Notes: generated by a model not told the origin, from the letters alone. A DNA stretch of 10,244 nt from Eubacterium sp. UBA3720 (GCA_002371335.1 DFHP01000100.1:1-10244), one strand, 5' to 3'; shown: positions 1 to 6,817, counted from the stretch's first letter. Made by a program: numbers and translations.

Positions 1-243
1 ATTACCGGTAAATAATTCCGCTCCGTTTATTATGACGAAACAAAGCCCCGGAGAAAACAGCAGACCAGACATGATCTTTGCCACGGAAGGGTTTTCTATC
101 ATACAGGAGCCGATCGTCGAGGCTATTGCGCCGAATGTCAGATAAAAACCGGCCAGTATGGCCAGCACAAACATTCTGGATAATGACATCCGGCTTTTCG
201 TAACGCCGGCTTCAGATGAGAATTTAACTACCGCTTTTTTCAT
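1..243 (-). CDS. Formate/nitrite transporter family protein, N-terminal part (runs off window)
   Basis: This is the first 81 codons of a membrane channel of the formate/nitrite transporter (FNT, FocA/NirC) family, which forms pentamers in the inner membrane and passes small monovalent anions such as formate, nitrite or hydrosulfide. I translated it by hand from the ATG at 243. A short basic N-terminus (MKKAVVKF) is followed by a hydrophobic helix at about residues 24-48 and a second at about 59-74. The second ends in the family signature GAELFTGN, at the window edge. The helix pair and signature fit FNT proteins, which are usually 250-290 residues. The start is supported by GGAGAGG about 8 nt upstream on the minus strand. 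The gene is downstream of the IMPase gene after a 104-nt gap, so it may be a separate unit. The substrate cannot be told from this fragment. Confidence 0.85.
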   Translation of the reverse strand, partial: MKKAVVKFSSEAGVTKSRMSLSRMFVLAILAGFYLTFGAIASTIGSCMIENPSVAKIMSGLLFSPGLCFVIINGAELFTGN

Positions 244-276
244 TGTTTTATACCTCTCCTCATTTTATTCTTTAAA

Positions 277-291
277 AAGTGTCAGACACTT
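277..291. repeat. 15-nt perfect palindrome upstream of the FNT gene
   Basis: AAGTGTC-A-GACACTT has two 7-nt arms around one base. It sits in the 104-nt gap (244-347) between the end of the IMPase gene and the transporter start. Read on the minus strand it can form a 6-bp stem with a 3-nt loop, followed by TTTAAAG, so it might act as a weak terminator of the upstream operon. It could equally be an operator for the transporter gene or a dispersed repeat. The U-tract is short and the stem is AU-rich, so I do not call a terminator. I found no convincing -35/-10 pair in the gap and see nothing else in it. Confidence 0.5.
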
Positions 292-347
292 CAAAAACAG
301 CCTGAGCCTGAAAGATTTTTGGCATGAAACAATTTAAAAGCCGGCGC

Positions 348-1136
348 TCAGATTCCCCGCAGTATGTTATAAATCTCCTTCTGCAGAAGTCCGTTATGCG
401 CTATGATATCGGCACGGTCCAGAATATCGATCCGTCCCTCTTCATTCCACGGATCCACACATCCGCCTGCTTCCCTGACGATCAGCAGACCCGCTGCATA
501 ATCCCAGGGCTTTAGCTGCTGTTCCAGATACAGATCCACACGACCGCAGGCAACATAACAAAGATCCAGCGCGGCAGATCCGCATCTGCGATAATCCGCG
601 GAAGCCATATAAATTTTTTCATATACCCGGAACAAATAAGGCGCCCGGTCTTTTTCATAAGGAGTAGCCCCATAGGAAACCAATGCGTCATTTAATTTCG
701 ACACATCAGAAACATGTATTCTTTCTCCATTGAGAAATGCTCCCTGTCCATCTGACGCGATGAACATTTCCTTCAGGAACGGATTATAGACAACGCCGAA
801 AGTCACTTTTCCTGATTCATAAAATGCAAGTGACACGGCGCTCATATGATAATGGTGCAAAAGATTAGTCGTTCCGTCTATCGGGTCCAGTATCCAGTAT
901 CTGCCTTTCGGATCATGTTTCGTCCATCTGCTCTCTTCGCCGATAAATCCAACATCCGGATAAGCTTCTTCCAGTTTTTTCTGGATATGATCCTGAACAC
1001 GAATATCCACCTGAGTAACGTAATCGGCTCTTCCCTTCAGCTGAAAATCTCCTACAAGCTTTTCATCGAAAATGATTTTTTCTGTGTCTTTGATCATACT
1101 GACGACCTGATCTACATTTACAATGTCATGATGCAT
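348..1136 (-). CDS. Inositol monophosphatase family protein (SuhB-like)
   Basis: This is a metal-dependent sugar/inositol phosphatase of the IMPase superfamily, which hydrolyses phosphate monoesters using Mg2+. Residues below count from the longer start at 1142. The N-terminal KGRADYVTQVD segment is family-typical. The metal ligands are present: GEE at 68-70, DPIDGTTN at 86-93 (D86, D89, T91) and WD at 213-214, followed by AAGLLIVREAGG. The length (262) is normal. ATG 1142 lies only 2 nt from GGAGG, while ATG 1136 lies 8 nt away, so I chose 1136. The gene follows rseP by about 20 nt and is probably the last gene of the operon. The usual segment after DGTTN (FVHGFP-like) reads LLHHYHM here, so the substrate may differ from inositol-1-phosphate. 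Members of this family also act on PAP, fructose-1,6-bisphosphate or NADP, so I leave the substrate open. Confidence 0.9.
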   Translation of the reverse strand: MHHDIVNVDQVVSMIKDTEKIIFDEKLVGDFQLKGRADYVTQVDIRVQDHIQKKLEEAYPDVGFIGEESRWTKHDPKGRYWILDPIDGTTNLLHHYHMSAVSLAFYESGKVTFGVVYNPFLKEMFIASDGQGAFLNGERIHVSDVSKLNDALVSYGATPYEKDRAPYLFRVYEKIYMASADYRRCGSAALDLCYVACGRVDLYLEQQLKPWDYAAGLLIVREAGGCVDPWNEEGRIDILDRADIIAHNGLLQKEIYNILRGI

Positions 1137-1144
1137 AAACATAT

Positions 1145-1149
1145 CCTCC
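1145..1149 (-). promoter_or_regulatory. Ribosome binding site that decides the IMPase start
   Basis: GGAGG on the minus strand is 2 nt before ATG 1142 and 8 nt before ATG 1136. The second spacing is normal and the first is too short, which favours the shorter protein (262 residues). Confidence 0.7.
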
Positions 1150-1162
1150 GGACAGGATCAGG

Positions 1163-2449
1163 TCAGAACAGCTTTGCTATATCATTGTAACACACAAATA
1201 ACATTAATGCCATCAGAGCTGCAAGACCTATAAAATGTACATATCCTTCAAATTTACGGTTTACCGGTTTTCCCCTCACAGCTTCAAGTATCAGAAATAC
1301 CAGCCGTCCTCCGTCAAGCGCCGGGAGAGGCAGCAGATTCATCACGCCAAGGTTCGCGGTAAGGAGAATTGCCATATTGATCATGGAAAGGATGATCTCC
1401 ACAACGCCAAAATCTCTGGCTTCTTCATATACATCGCCTATAGCAGAAACTATGCCTACCGGACCTGAAAGATCTTTCGGTGAGAAAAATCCGGTCAGAA
1501 GTCCGCCGATAGATCTGAAGGTTACATGTATCCAATAACCTATTTCACCGATCCCATATTTCAGCCCTGATAAAAATCCCACCTTTTCTCTTGCCAGATT
1601 AAATACAAAATCAAGAGTTGCGATCGTCGACTCACGGGGCGTAACGGAAATTTCAATTTCCTTTCCCTTTCTGTCCAGGGTTAACTTCAATTCTGATCCG
1701 TCAAGAGGATTTTTCTCCAGATAATCCTGCAGTGCACGGGAGTTACTCAGTTTTGTTCCGTTTATCGCGGTAATAACATCTCCGGGGCGGACGCCGGCTT
1801 CATAGAGGGGACCTTTGTTCGTGAGCTGTGTGATCTCGACCGGATCTTTATTTACAGTATATGAGAATCCAAGCAGGTACTTTGTCGTTTTTTTCGGCTT
1901 ATATGATATCCGGATCTTCTCCCCGCCTCTTCTTACCTTCATATTGATCTCATCGGTGGGCACGCCGTCTATAGAGAGATCAGTATATAATTCTCTGGCG
2001 TTCGCTATGCCGTTTCCCTCATATGAAAGTATCAGATCTCCTTCTTTAAGTCCTGCCTCATACGCGGGAGAACCTTCATCGACCTTAGTCACGCGCGCCT
2101 GATCCGCTCCCGCAATGCCGATCACGATCAGCGCAAGTATAAAAGCCAGTATAAAATTAAAAACAGGTCCGGCAGCTACGACAAGTATCCTTCTCCACGC
2201 AGAAGCATGATTGAAGCTTCCCTCTCCGTCTTCCTCATCGTCTTCGCCAAGCATGGAACACATTCCGCCGAAAGGAAACAATCTCCACGCGTAAACTGTC
2301 CCTTTACGCTTAAACGACAAGATCCTTGGTCCCATTCCGATGGCAAATTCAAGTACCGTGATGCCATTTGCCTTTGCCAGAAGAAAATGGCCCAGCTCAT
2401 GGAAAAAAACTACAAAGCTTAAAATTAAAAGTGCTAAAATAAAACGCAA
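1163..2449 (-). CDS. rseP: RIP metalloprotease RseP (site-2 protease), TTG start
   Basis: This is an intramembrane zinc metalloprotease that cuts membrane-anchored anti-sigma factors and remnant signal peptides (RseP/RasP family). The first membrane helix carries HELGH (H17, E18, H21). The third zinc ligand is in NLLPLPALDGGR (D379). Two PDZ-like domains sit between, at about 115-195 (EGSPAYEAGLKEGD) and 200-275 (KGPLYEAGVRPGD). Further membrane helices lie at about 88-113, 350-370 and 403-420. At 428 residues it is close to the E. coli RseP layout with two PDZ domains. The start is TTG: AGAGGG lies 7 nt upstream and no in-frame ATG fits. The gene follows cdsA after a 114-nt gap that holds a small ORF and a hairpin, and it precedes the IMPase gene. 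In many Clostridia dxr lies just upstream; here it does not. Confidence 0.96.
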   Translation of the reverse strand: MRFILALLILSFVVFFHELGHFLLAKANGITVLEFAIGMGPRILSFKRKGTVYAWRLFPFGGMCSMLGEDDEEDGEGSFNHASAWRRILVVAAGPVFNFILAFILALIVIGIAGADQARVTKVDEGSPAYEAGLKEGDLILSYEGNGIANARELYTDLSIDGVPTDEINMKVRRGGEKIRISYKPKKTTKYLLGFSYTVNKDPVEITQLTNKGPLYEAGVRPGDVITAINGTKLSNSRALQDYLEKNPLDGSELKLTLDRKGKEIEISVTPRESTIATLDFVFNLAREKVGFLSGLKYGIGEIGYWIHVTFRSIGGLLTGFFSPKDLSGPVGIVSAIGDVYEEARDFGVVEIILSMINMAILLTANLGVMNLLPLPALDGGRLVFLILEAVRGKPVNRKFEGYVHFIGLAALMALMLFVCYNDIAKLF

Positions 2450-2456
2450 TATGTTA

Positions 2457-2462
2457 CCCTCT
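2457..2462 (-). promoter_or_regulatory. Ribosome binding site of rseP (supports TTG start)
   Basis: AGAGGG on the minus strand is 7 nt from the TTG at 2449. The nearby ATG at 2469 is upstream of this site and out of frame with rseP, so TTG is the best start. It begins 13 nt after the end of the hairpin at 2476-2529. Confidence 0.7.
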
Positions 2463-2469
2463 TTGTCAT

Positions 2470-2538
2470 TTAATCAGAAACGCATTCCCGGTATTCAGGC
2501 CACAAAGCCTCATGCGGAAATGCGTTTCTAAGATACAT
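2470..2538 (-). CDS. Candidate 22-residue leader peptide ORF upstream of rseP
   Basis: On the minus strand an ATG at 2538 opens a 22-codon frame that begins MYLRNAFPHE, ends RECVSD and stops with TAA at 2470-2472. AAGGA lies 7 nt before the ATG, as good a site as those of the flanking genes. Codons 4-21 coincide with the two arms of the hairpin at 2476-2529, so a ribosome translating this ORF would open the hairpin. The stop is 7 nt before the rseP ribosome binding site. I recognise no family, no membrane segment and no run of one amino acid of the kind that marks a classical amino-acid attenuator. It could be a true leader peptide, a chance frame through a structured RNA, or a remnant of lost DNA. 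Confidence 0.4.
   Translation of the reverse strand: MYLRNAFPHEALWPEYRECVSD
2476..2529 (-). promoter_or_regulatory. Long RNA hairpin in the cdsA-rseP gap
   Basis: On the minus-strand transcript the arms AGAAACGCATTTCCG and CGGGAATGCGTTTCT pair over 15 bp, with one G.U wobble. Inside the 24-nt loop a second small stem (AGGC/GCCT around TTTGTG) can form. As DNA the arms have one mismatch (A.C on the plus strand). In RNA that pair is a wobble only in the minus-strand sense, which suggests the functional form is the operon transcript. No T-run follows it, so it is not an intrinsic terminator. Possible roles are an mRNA processing or stabilising site, or control of rseP translation. Confidence 0.75.
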
Positions 2539-2564
2539 TTATAATTCCTTATTGTGTATTCACT

Positions 2565-3359
2565 TTAAAGCAGCGCCGCCGCCAGAAAATAGATGACGGG
2601 CGCAGTAAAGATTATACTGTCGAAACGGTCAAGCACGCCCCCGTGGCCGGGGATCAGCGTTCCGTAATCTTTGATATCCTTATTTCTTTTAATAGCAGAG
2701 GCAGCCAGATCTCCAACCATGGATATCAGCGCTCCTGCCGCGCATATGACCGCATAGACTGCAACAGGTCCATGCGTAGCTAAAGCGTAGATCACTCCCA
2801 GGAGGATCGCTCCCGCAAATCCGCCCACAGCTCCTTCGACTGATTTTTTCGGACTCAGTACCGGTGCCATTTTATGCCGGCCAAAAAGTCTTCCCACACA
2901 ATAAGCGCAAGTGTCACAGCCCCATGCGCACAGGAATGTCAGCCACACATGATATACGCCGCCTTCAAGCATTCTGGTCTGATAAATAAATGAAAGCATG
3001 ACCGCCACATATACAATTCCGAAAAATCCGGCCATGACCTGCTCCGCGTCATACTTCGGATATGTGAACACATATACGAACATGAGTATTATAAGACCTG
3101 TGATAACGGCGATCAGCTGATATCTGCCCTCCGCCGGAATAATACTTGCGTAAAAAAGGATCACGGACAGATATCCCGCTCCGTCCAGCAGACCTATGTT
3201 TTTTTTCGGATCTTTTACTTTGCAGGCTCTGTAAAGCTCAAATACTCCGATCAGCGACAGTACCACCATCGTTCCGAAAAGGACCCAGCCTCCGGTGATG
3301 ATAGTCACAAGCGCGATCAGCACCATAATTATACCGCTGATCAATCTGGTCACAAACAT
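2565..3359 (-). CDS. cdsA: Phosphatidate cytidylyltransferase (CDP-diacylglycerol synthase)
   Basis: It makes CDP-diacylglycerol from phosphatidic acid and CTP, the branch point of phospholipid synthesis, in the cytoplasmic membrane. The 264-residue protein is mostly hydrophobic helices with short loops. The C-terminal half holds the family blocks CDTCAYCVGRLFGRHK (148-163), SPKKSVEGAVGG (169-180) and the signature from about 221 to 247 (SAIKRNKDIKDYG, then PGHGGVLDRFDS), with all key charged residues present. The start ATG is 5 nt from GGAGG, and this ribosome binding site overlaps the TAG stop of uppS, so the two genes are likely translationally coupled. Length is normal for a Firmicutes CdsA. 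The usual next gene, dxr, is missing downstream. Confidence 0.97.
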   Translation of the reverse strand: MFVTRLISGIIMVLIALVTIITGGWVLFGTMVVLSLIGVFELYRACKVKDPKKNIGLLDGAGYLSVILFYASIIPAEGRYQLIAVITGLIILMFVYVFTYPKYDAEQVMAGFFGIVYVAVMLSFIYQTRMLEGGVYHVWLTFLCAWGCDTCAYCVGRLFGRHKMAPVLSPKKSVEGAVGGFAGAILLGVIYALATHGPVAVYAVICAAGALISMVGDLAASAIKRNKDIKDYGTLIPGHGGVLDRFDSIIFTAPVIYFLAAALL

Positions 3360-3368
3360 ATTAACCTC

Positions 3369-4070
3369 CTACCTGGCATCGCCAAAGCGTCTGTCACGTC
3401 CGTTATAATACTCGATCGCCCTGATAAGTTCTTTTTTATTGAAATCAGGCCATGCAACATCTGTAAAATAAAACTCCGTATAGGCAAGCTGCCAGAGCAG
3501 AAAATTCGATATCCTTGTCTCTCCGCTGGTGCGGATCATCAGATCAGGATCCGGAACGCCTGCCGTATCAAGATATGAGTCGATTATTTCAGAAGTGATC
3601 CTGCCTTCAGGCAGAACACCTTTTCTGGCATCATCGGCAATTCTGGTAACGGCGCGTTCTATTTCATCCCGGCCTCCATAGTTCAGCGCGATCTGAAACA
3701 GCATCTTATCATAATTCGCGGACATCCCCTCGAGCTCATCGATCATTTCCCGGATGTCAGAAGGCATTCCGGTCTTATCTCCGATAATGCGGACCCGCAT
3801 TTCGCGTTTAACACAGTCCCTTTCGATTTTTTTCAGATACTTCCTGAAAAGATTCATCAAAGTACCGACTTCCTGCTGTGATCTTTTCCAGTTTTCCGTA
3901 GAAAAAGCATAGACTGTCAGATACCTGATCCCCATATCCGCGATCACATTACACATTTTATCCAGATTGGCGGTTCCCACGATATGCCCGTAGCTTCTTG
4001 GCATCTTACGCTGCTTTGCCCAGCGCCCGTTCCCGTCCAGTATAATCGCAATATGCTTCGGAAGATTCAT
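3369..4070 (-). CDS. uppS: Isoprenyl transferase (undecaprenyl diphosphate synthase)
   Basis: This cytosolic cis-prenyltransferase condenses isopentenyl diphosphate with farnesyl diphosphate to make undecaprenyl diphosphate, the carrier lipid for peptidoglycan. The family motifs appear in order: IAIILDGNGRWA with the essential D12, RSYGHIVG with H29, FSTENW (56-61), NYGGRDEI (130-137), and the C-terminal block starting DPDLMIRTSGE and running through NFLLWQLAYTEFYF to about 202. The length of 233 residues is typical. AGGAG lies 5 nt before the ATG. It is 14 nt downstream of frr and 9 nt upstream of cdsA, so it is within the operon. The long-chain (C55) product is inferred from family and context. 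Confidence 0.97.
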   Translation of the reverse strand: MNLPKHIAIILDGNGRWAKQRKMPRSYGHIVGTANLDKMCNVIADMGIRYLTVYAFSTENWKRSQQEVGTLMNLFRKYLKKIERDCVKREMRVRIIGDKTGMPSDIREMIDELEGMSANYDKMLFQIALNYGGRDEIERAVTRIADDARKGVLPEGRITSEIIDSYLDTAGVPDPDLMIRTSGETRISNFLLWQLAYTEFYFTDVAWPDFNKKELIRAIEYYNGRDRRFGDAR

Positions 4071-4084
4071 TATTTCTCCTTTAA

Positions 4085-4639
4085 TCAGACTGTCATTACC
4101 TCTTTTGTCTTAGCGTCAATCGAGTCATCTATCTTCTTTATGTATTTATCGGTCATCTTCTGGACCTGTGTCTCCAGATCCTTGAAATCATCCTCTGAAA
4201 TTTCAGAACCCTTCTTCATCTTTTTGAATTTATCCATTGCGTCACGGCGGATATTGCGGACAGCTACTTTCGCATTATCGCCCTTCTTTTTAACGTCCTT
4301 TGAAATGTCCTTACGTCTCTCCTCTGTGAGCTCCGGGAATATCATACGTATTACTTTACCATCGGTATTAGGATTGATACCGATATCGGATTTCTGGATC
4401 TCTTTTATGATCGACTTGATCAGAGAAGGCTCCCAGGGCTGTATCTGAATGATCCTTGCCTCCGGAACAGTCACGTTTGCCACCTGCTGGATCGGGGTCG
4501 GCGTTCCGTAGTAATCCACCGTGATCCTGTCAAGTACATGCGGATTGGCTCTTCCGGCTCTGATACCTGCATATTCCTTATCGAGACTTGCGAGAGTCTT
4601 GGTCATCTTCTGATCATACTCCTGAATCCTTGCATCCAT
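4085..4639 (-). CDS. frr: Ribosome recycling factor
   Basis: RRF splits post-termination ribosomes together with EF-G. The 184-residue length and near-complete conservation leave no doubt: an N-terminal helix, then IRAGRANPHVLDRI (26-39), the beta domain with YYGTPTPIQQVANV and IQPWEPSLIKSI, INPNTDGKVIRM, and the long charged C-terminal helices (LTEERRKDISK through the final segment). AGGAGG is 7 nt before the ATG. It sits 22 nt downstream of pyrH and 14 nt upstream of uppS, the standard order in Firmicutes. Confidence 0.98.
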   Translation of the reverse strand: MDARIQEYDQKMTKTLASLDKEYAGIRAGRANPHVLDRITVDYYGTPTPIQQVANVTVPEARIIQIQPWEPSLIKSIIKEIQKSDIGINPNTDGKVIRMIFPELTEERRKDISKDVKKKGDNAKVAVRNIRRDAMDKFKKMKKGSEISEDDFKDLETQVQKMTDKYIKKIDDSIDAKTKEVMTV

Positions 4640-4661
4640 AATAAAACCTCCTGAATTATAA

Positions 4662-5363
4662 TTATACCGTCACAATAGTTCCTGTGATCCTGCCGTGCGC
4701 CGCGTTAACGATACTGTCCTTCTCATTCAGTCCGAACACGACCATCGGCATTTTATTCTCCATTACCATGATCGAAGCGGTCATATCTACCACCTGCAGC
4801 TTTTTATCGATGACTTCCTGAATAGATACTTCTTTATATTTCCTGGCTTCAGGATTGTCCTTCGGATCGTCGTCATAAACGCCGTCTACCGATTTCGCAA
4901 GGAGTATCTCATCTGCTTTTATTTCTATCGCCCGCAGAACCGTCGCGGTGTCCGTTGAAAAATAGGGATGTCCCGTTCCGCCGCCAAAGAAAACCACCAT
5001 ATTATGATCGAAATACTTGTTAGCCCGGTCTGTGGAATACTGTTTCGTGATCCCCGGTATTTCAAAAGGCGTAAGAACCGCAGTCATCATTCCCTGAGAT
5101 CTGAAAATCTCAGAAGTATAAATGCAGTTCATAACCGTTGCCAGCATTCCGATCTGATCTGCTTTTGTACGATCGATATTTTTACTGGATCTTCCTCTCC
5201 AGAAATTTCCTCCGCCGATGACTATACCGATTTCAAACCCTTCATCTACCAGACATTTTACCTGCTTTGCCACTTCTGTGACAACGCTTTCATCAAACCC
5301 TGTCTTGTTAGCGCCTGCCAACGCCTCCCCGCTAAGCTTCAGTAAGATTCTCTTCATGGCCAT
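4662..5363 (-). CDS. pyrH: UMP kinase
   Basis: PyrH phosphorylates UMP to UDP in pyrimidine synthesis and is a cytosolic hexamer of the amino-acid kinase fold. Visible motifs: KRILLKLSGEAL at the N-terminus, GGGNFWRG, the RTKADQIGMLATVMN segment, FFGGGTGHPYFSTDTA and VDGVYDDDPKDNP. Three starts are possible: TTG 5369 (AAGGA 6 nt upstream), ATG 5363 and ATG 5357. I prefer ATG 5363 because it gives MAMKRILLKLSG, like known PyrH N-termini, with AGGG 6 nt upstream. The choice changes only two residues. It lies 48-54 nt after lysC. The usual upstream partners rpsB and tsf are not present; lysC takes their place. Confidence 0.97.
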   Translation of the reverse strand: MAMKRILLKLSGEALAGANKTGFDESVVTEVAKQVKCLVDEGFEIGIVIGGGNFWRGRSSKNIDRTKADQIGMLATVMNCIYTSEIFRSQGMMTAVLTPFEIPGITKQYSTDRANKYFDHNMVVFFGGGTGHPYFSTDTATVLRAIEIKADEILLAKSVDGVYDDDPKDNPEARKYKEVSIQEVIDKKLQVVDMTASIMVMENKMPMVVFGLNEKDSIVNAAHGRITGTIVTV

Positions 5364-5417
5364 ATCCAACCCTGTTCCTTTCTTTACTCATTTTAGGTTA
5401 GCCTGACATTCCTTATA

Positions 5418-6737
5418 TCAGACCTGAGAAAGTACAAATATACTGTAGATAGCTTTGATCGCAGCCTCAAAATCCCTCTTTTCTACGCCGATGATAATAT
5501 TAAGCTCAGAGGAGCCCTGATCTATCATTTTGACATTCACATGTGAATGAGCAAGAGCTGCAAAGATTCTTCCGGCAGTACCCCTGGTGCGCTTCATGCC
5601 CCGGCCTACCACCGCGATAAGCGCAAGGTCAGGTTCAAGCTCGATAAGGTCAGGCCTTACCGCCCTGTGGAGGCCTGCGATTATCTGCTGCTCTTTTTTC
5701 TCAAATTCCTTCTGATTGACCAGAACAGAAAATGTATCGATTCCCGACGGGATATGTTCAAAAGTAAGACCTGCCTCCTCAAACACCTGGAGGACTTTTC
5801 TCCCAAACCCTACTTCGGCGTTCATCATTGCTTTCTCAATGGTGACTGAAACATAACCCTTCACTCCTCCGATTCCGGTGATCGTATATTTCGGCTTATT
5901 GCAGGTAGATTCTACGATCATCGTACCCTGGTCTTCCGGTCTGTTAGTATTTTTTATATTAATAGGGATCCCCTCCTGGCGGAGCGGGAATACAGCGTCC
6001 TCATGAAGTACGGAAGCCCCCATGTAAGAAAGCTCACGCATTTCCCTGTATGTGATCGTACTGATCGGAACCGGATTTTTTATGATCCGCGGATCAGCCA
6101 TCAGAAATCCGGAGACGTCCGTCCAGTTCTCATAGAGATCAGAGTGAACAGCCTTTGCCACCAGAGATCCTGTAATATCAGATCCGCCTCTGGAGAAGGT
6201 CTTGATCGTACCGTCCGCGCGGGATCCGTAAAATCCCGGAACAACAGCTCTTTCTATTCCTGAAAGTCTTCTGGAAAGCTTCTTATCTGTCAGTTTCGCG
6301 TCAAAATCCCCATCCTCGTCAAAACAGATAACATCCGCGGCGTCCACGAACTCATAATCCAGATATTTCGCCATCAGTATACCGTTCAGATATTCTCCTC
6401 TGGAAGCCGCGTAATCCTCACCGATCTGGTTTCTGAAATTTTCCTCGATGACTTTGAATTCGTCTTCCAGTGAAATGTCAAGGTCAAGTCCGTCAATGAT
6501 CTCCTGGTATCTGTCCTTTATGTTTTCAAAGTTACTGCTGAAATCCTTTCCTGCCGCCGCCTGTCTGTAACAGGAATAAAGCATATCAGTAACCTTTACA
6601 TCTCCGTCAAATCGTTTTCCCGGCGCAGAAGGAACCACATACTTTCTCTCCTTATCCGCCCGGATTATCGAACCAACCTTTTTAAACTGTTCGCTGCTTG
6701 CCAGAGAACTGCCGCCGAATTTAACTACAGTATTCAT
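5418..6737 (-). CDS. lysC: Aspartokinase (monofunctional, with two ACT domains)
   Basis: It phosphorylates L-aspartate, the first step to lysine, threonine, methionine and diaminopimelate. The kinase domain spans about 1-285: KFGGSS (6-11), a clostridial-type VVPSAPGKR (34-42), SRGEYLNG (112-119), FSRGGSDITG (181-190) and ADPRII (214-219). Two ACT repeats follow at about 290-355 (GIGGVKGYVSV) and 370-432 (LALIAVVGRG), the usual site of feedback inhibition by lysine or threonine. There is no fused homoserine dehydrogenase. The 439-residue length is typical of the clostridial form. AGGAG is 9 nt before the ATG. Its leader is 113 nt, too short for a lysine riboswitch. Which end product inhibits it cannot be told from sequence alone, and lysC as a symbol is by convention. 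Confidence 0.95.
   Translation of the reverse strand: MNTVVKFGGSSLASSEQFKKVGSIIRADKERKYVVPSAPGKRFDGDVKVTDMLYSCYRQAAAGKDFSSNFENIKDRYQEIIDGLDLDISLEDEFKVIEENFRNQIGEDYAASRGEYLNGILMAKYLDYEFVDAADVICFDEDGDFDAKLTDKKLSRRLSGIERAVVPGFYGSRADGTIKTFSRGGSDITGSLVAKAVHSDLYENWTDVSGFLMADPRIIKNPVPISTITYREMRELSYMGASVLHEDAVFPLRQEGIPINIKNTNRPEDQGTMIVESTCNKPKYTITGIGGVKGYVSVTIEKAMMNAEVGFGRKVLQVFEEAGLTFEHIPSGIDTFSVLVNQKEFEKKEQQIIAGLHRAVRPDLIELEPDLALIAVVGRGMKRTRGTAGRIFAALAHSHVNVKMIDQGSSELNIIIGVEKRDFEAAIKAIYSIFVLSQV
5534..5549. repeat. 16-nt perfect palindrome inside lysC
   Basis: CATTCACATGTGAATG reads the same on both strands, inside the second ACT domain of lysC (codons for HSHVN). Its 9-nt core TCACATGTG also occurs in the lysC leader (6805-6813). 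It may be chance; no function is claimed. Confidence 0.4.
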
Positions 6738-6762
6738 TTTTCAAAACTCCTAATATATATTT

Positions 6763-6788
6763 CTGTTTTCCCTTACAAGGAAAAACTG
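6763..6788 (-). promoter_or_regulatory. Near-palindromic hairpin in the lysC leader
   Basis: On the minus strand CAGTTTTTCCTT-GT-AAGGGAAAACAG can pair over about 11 of 12 positions with one wobble, some 9 nt upstream of the lysC ribosome binding site. It is AU-rich and not followed by a T-run. It could be a protein-binding site, an mRNA 5' hairpin or chance. Confidence 0.3.
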
Positions 6789-6817
6789 CTCTTCTGTAAT
6801 TATCTCACATGTGTTAT

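Noticed and set aside
846..1190. Plus-strand ORF of 114 codons antisense to the IMPase gene
   Set aside because: It overlaps a well-supported minus-strand gene, shows no family resemblance and has no convincing ribosome binding site.
2437..2469. ATG at 2469 as the rseP start
   Set aside because: It is out of frame with rseP and its frame ends after 11 codons.
2476..2529. Intrinsic terminator between cdsA and rseP
   Set aside because: The hairpin is strong but no T-run follows it on the minus strand.
4968..5345. Plus-strand ORF of 125 codons antisense to pyrH
   Set aside because: pyrH motifs are unambiguous on the minus strand and the plus-strand product resembles nothing known.
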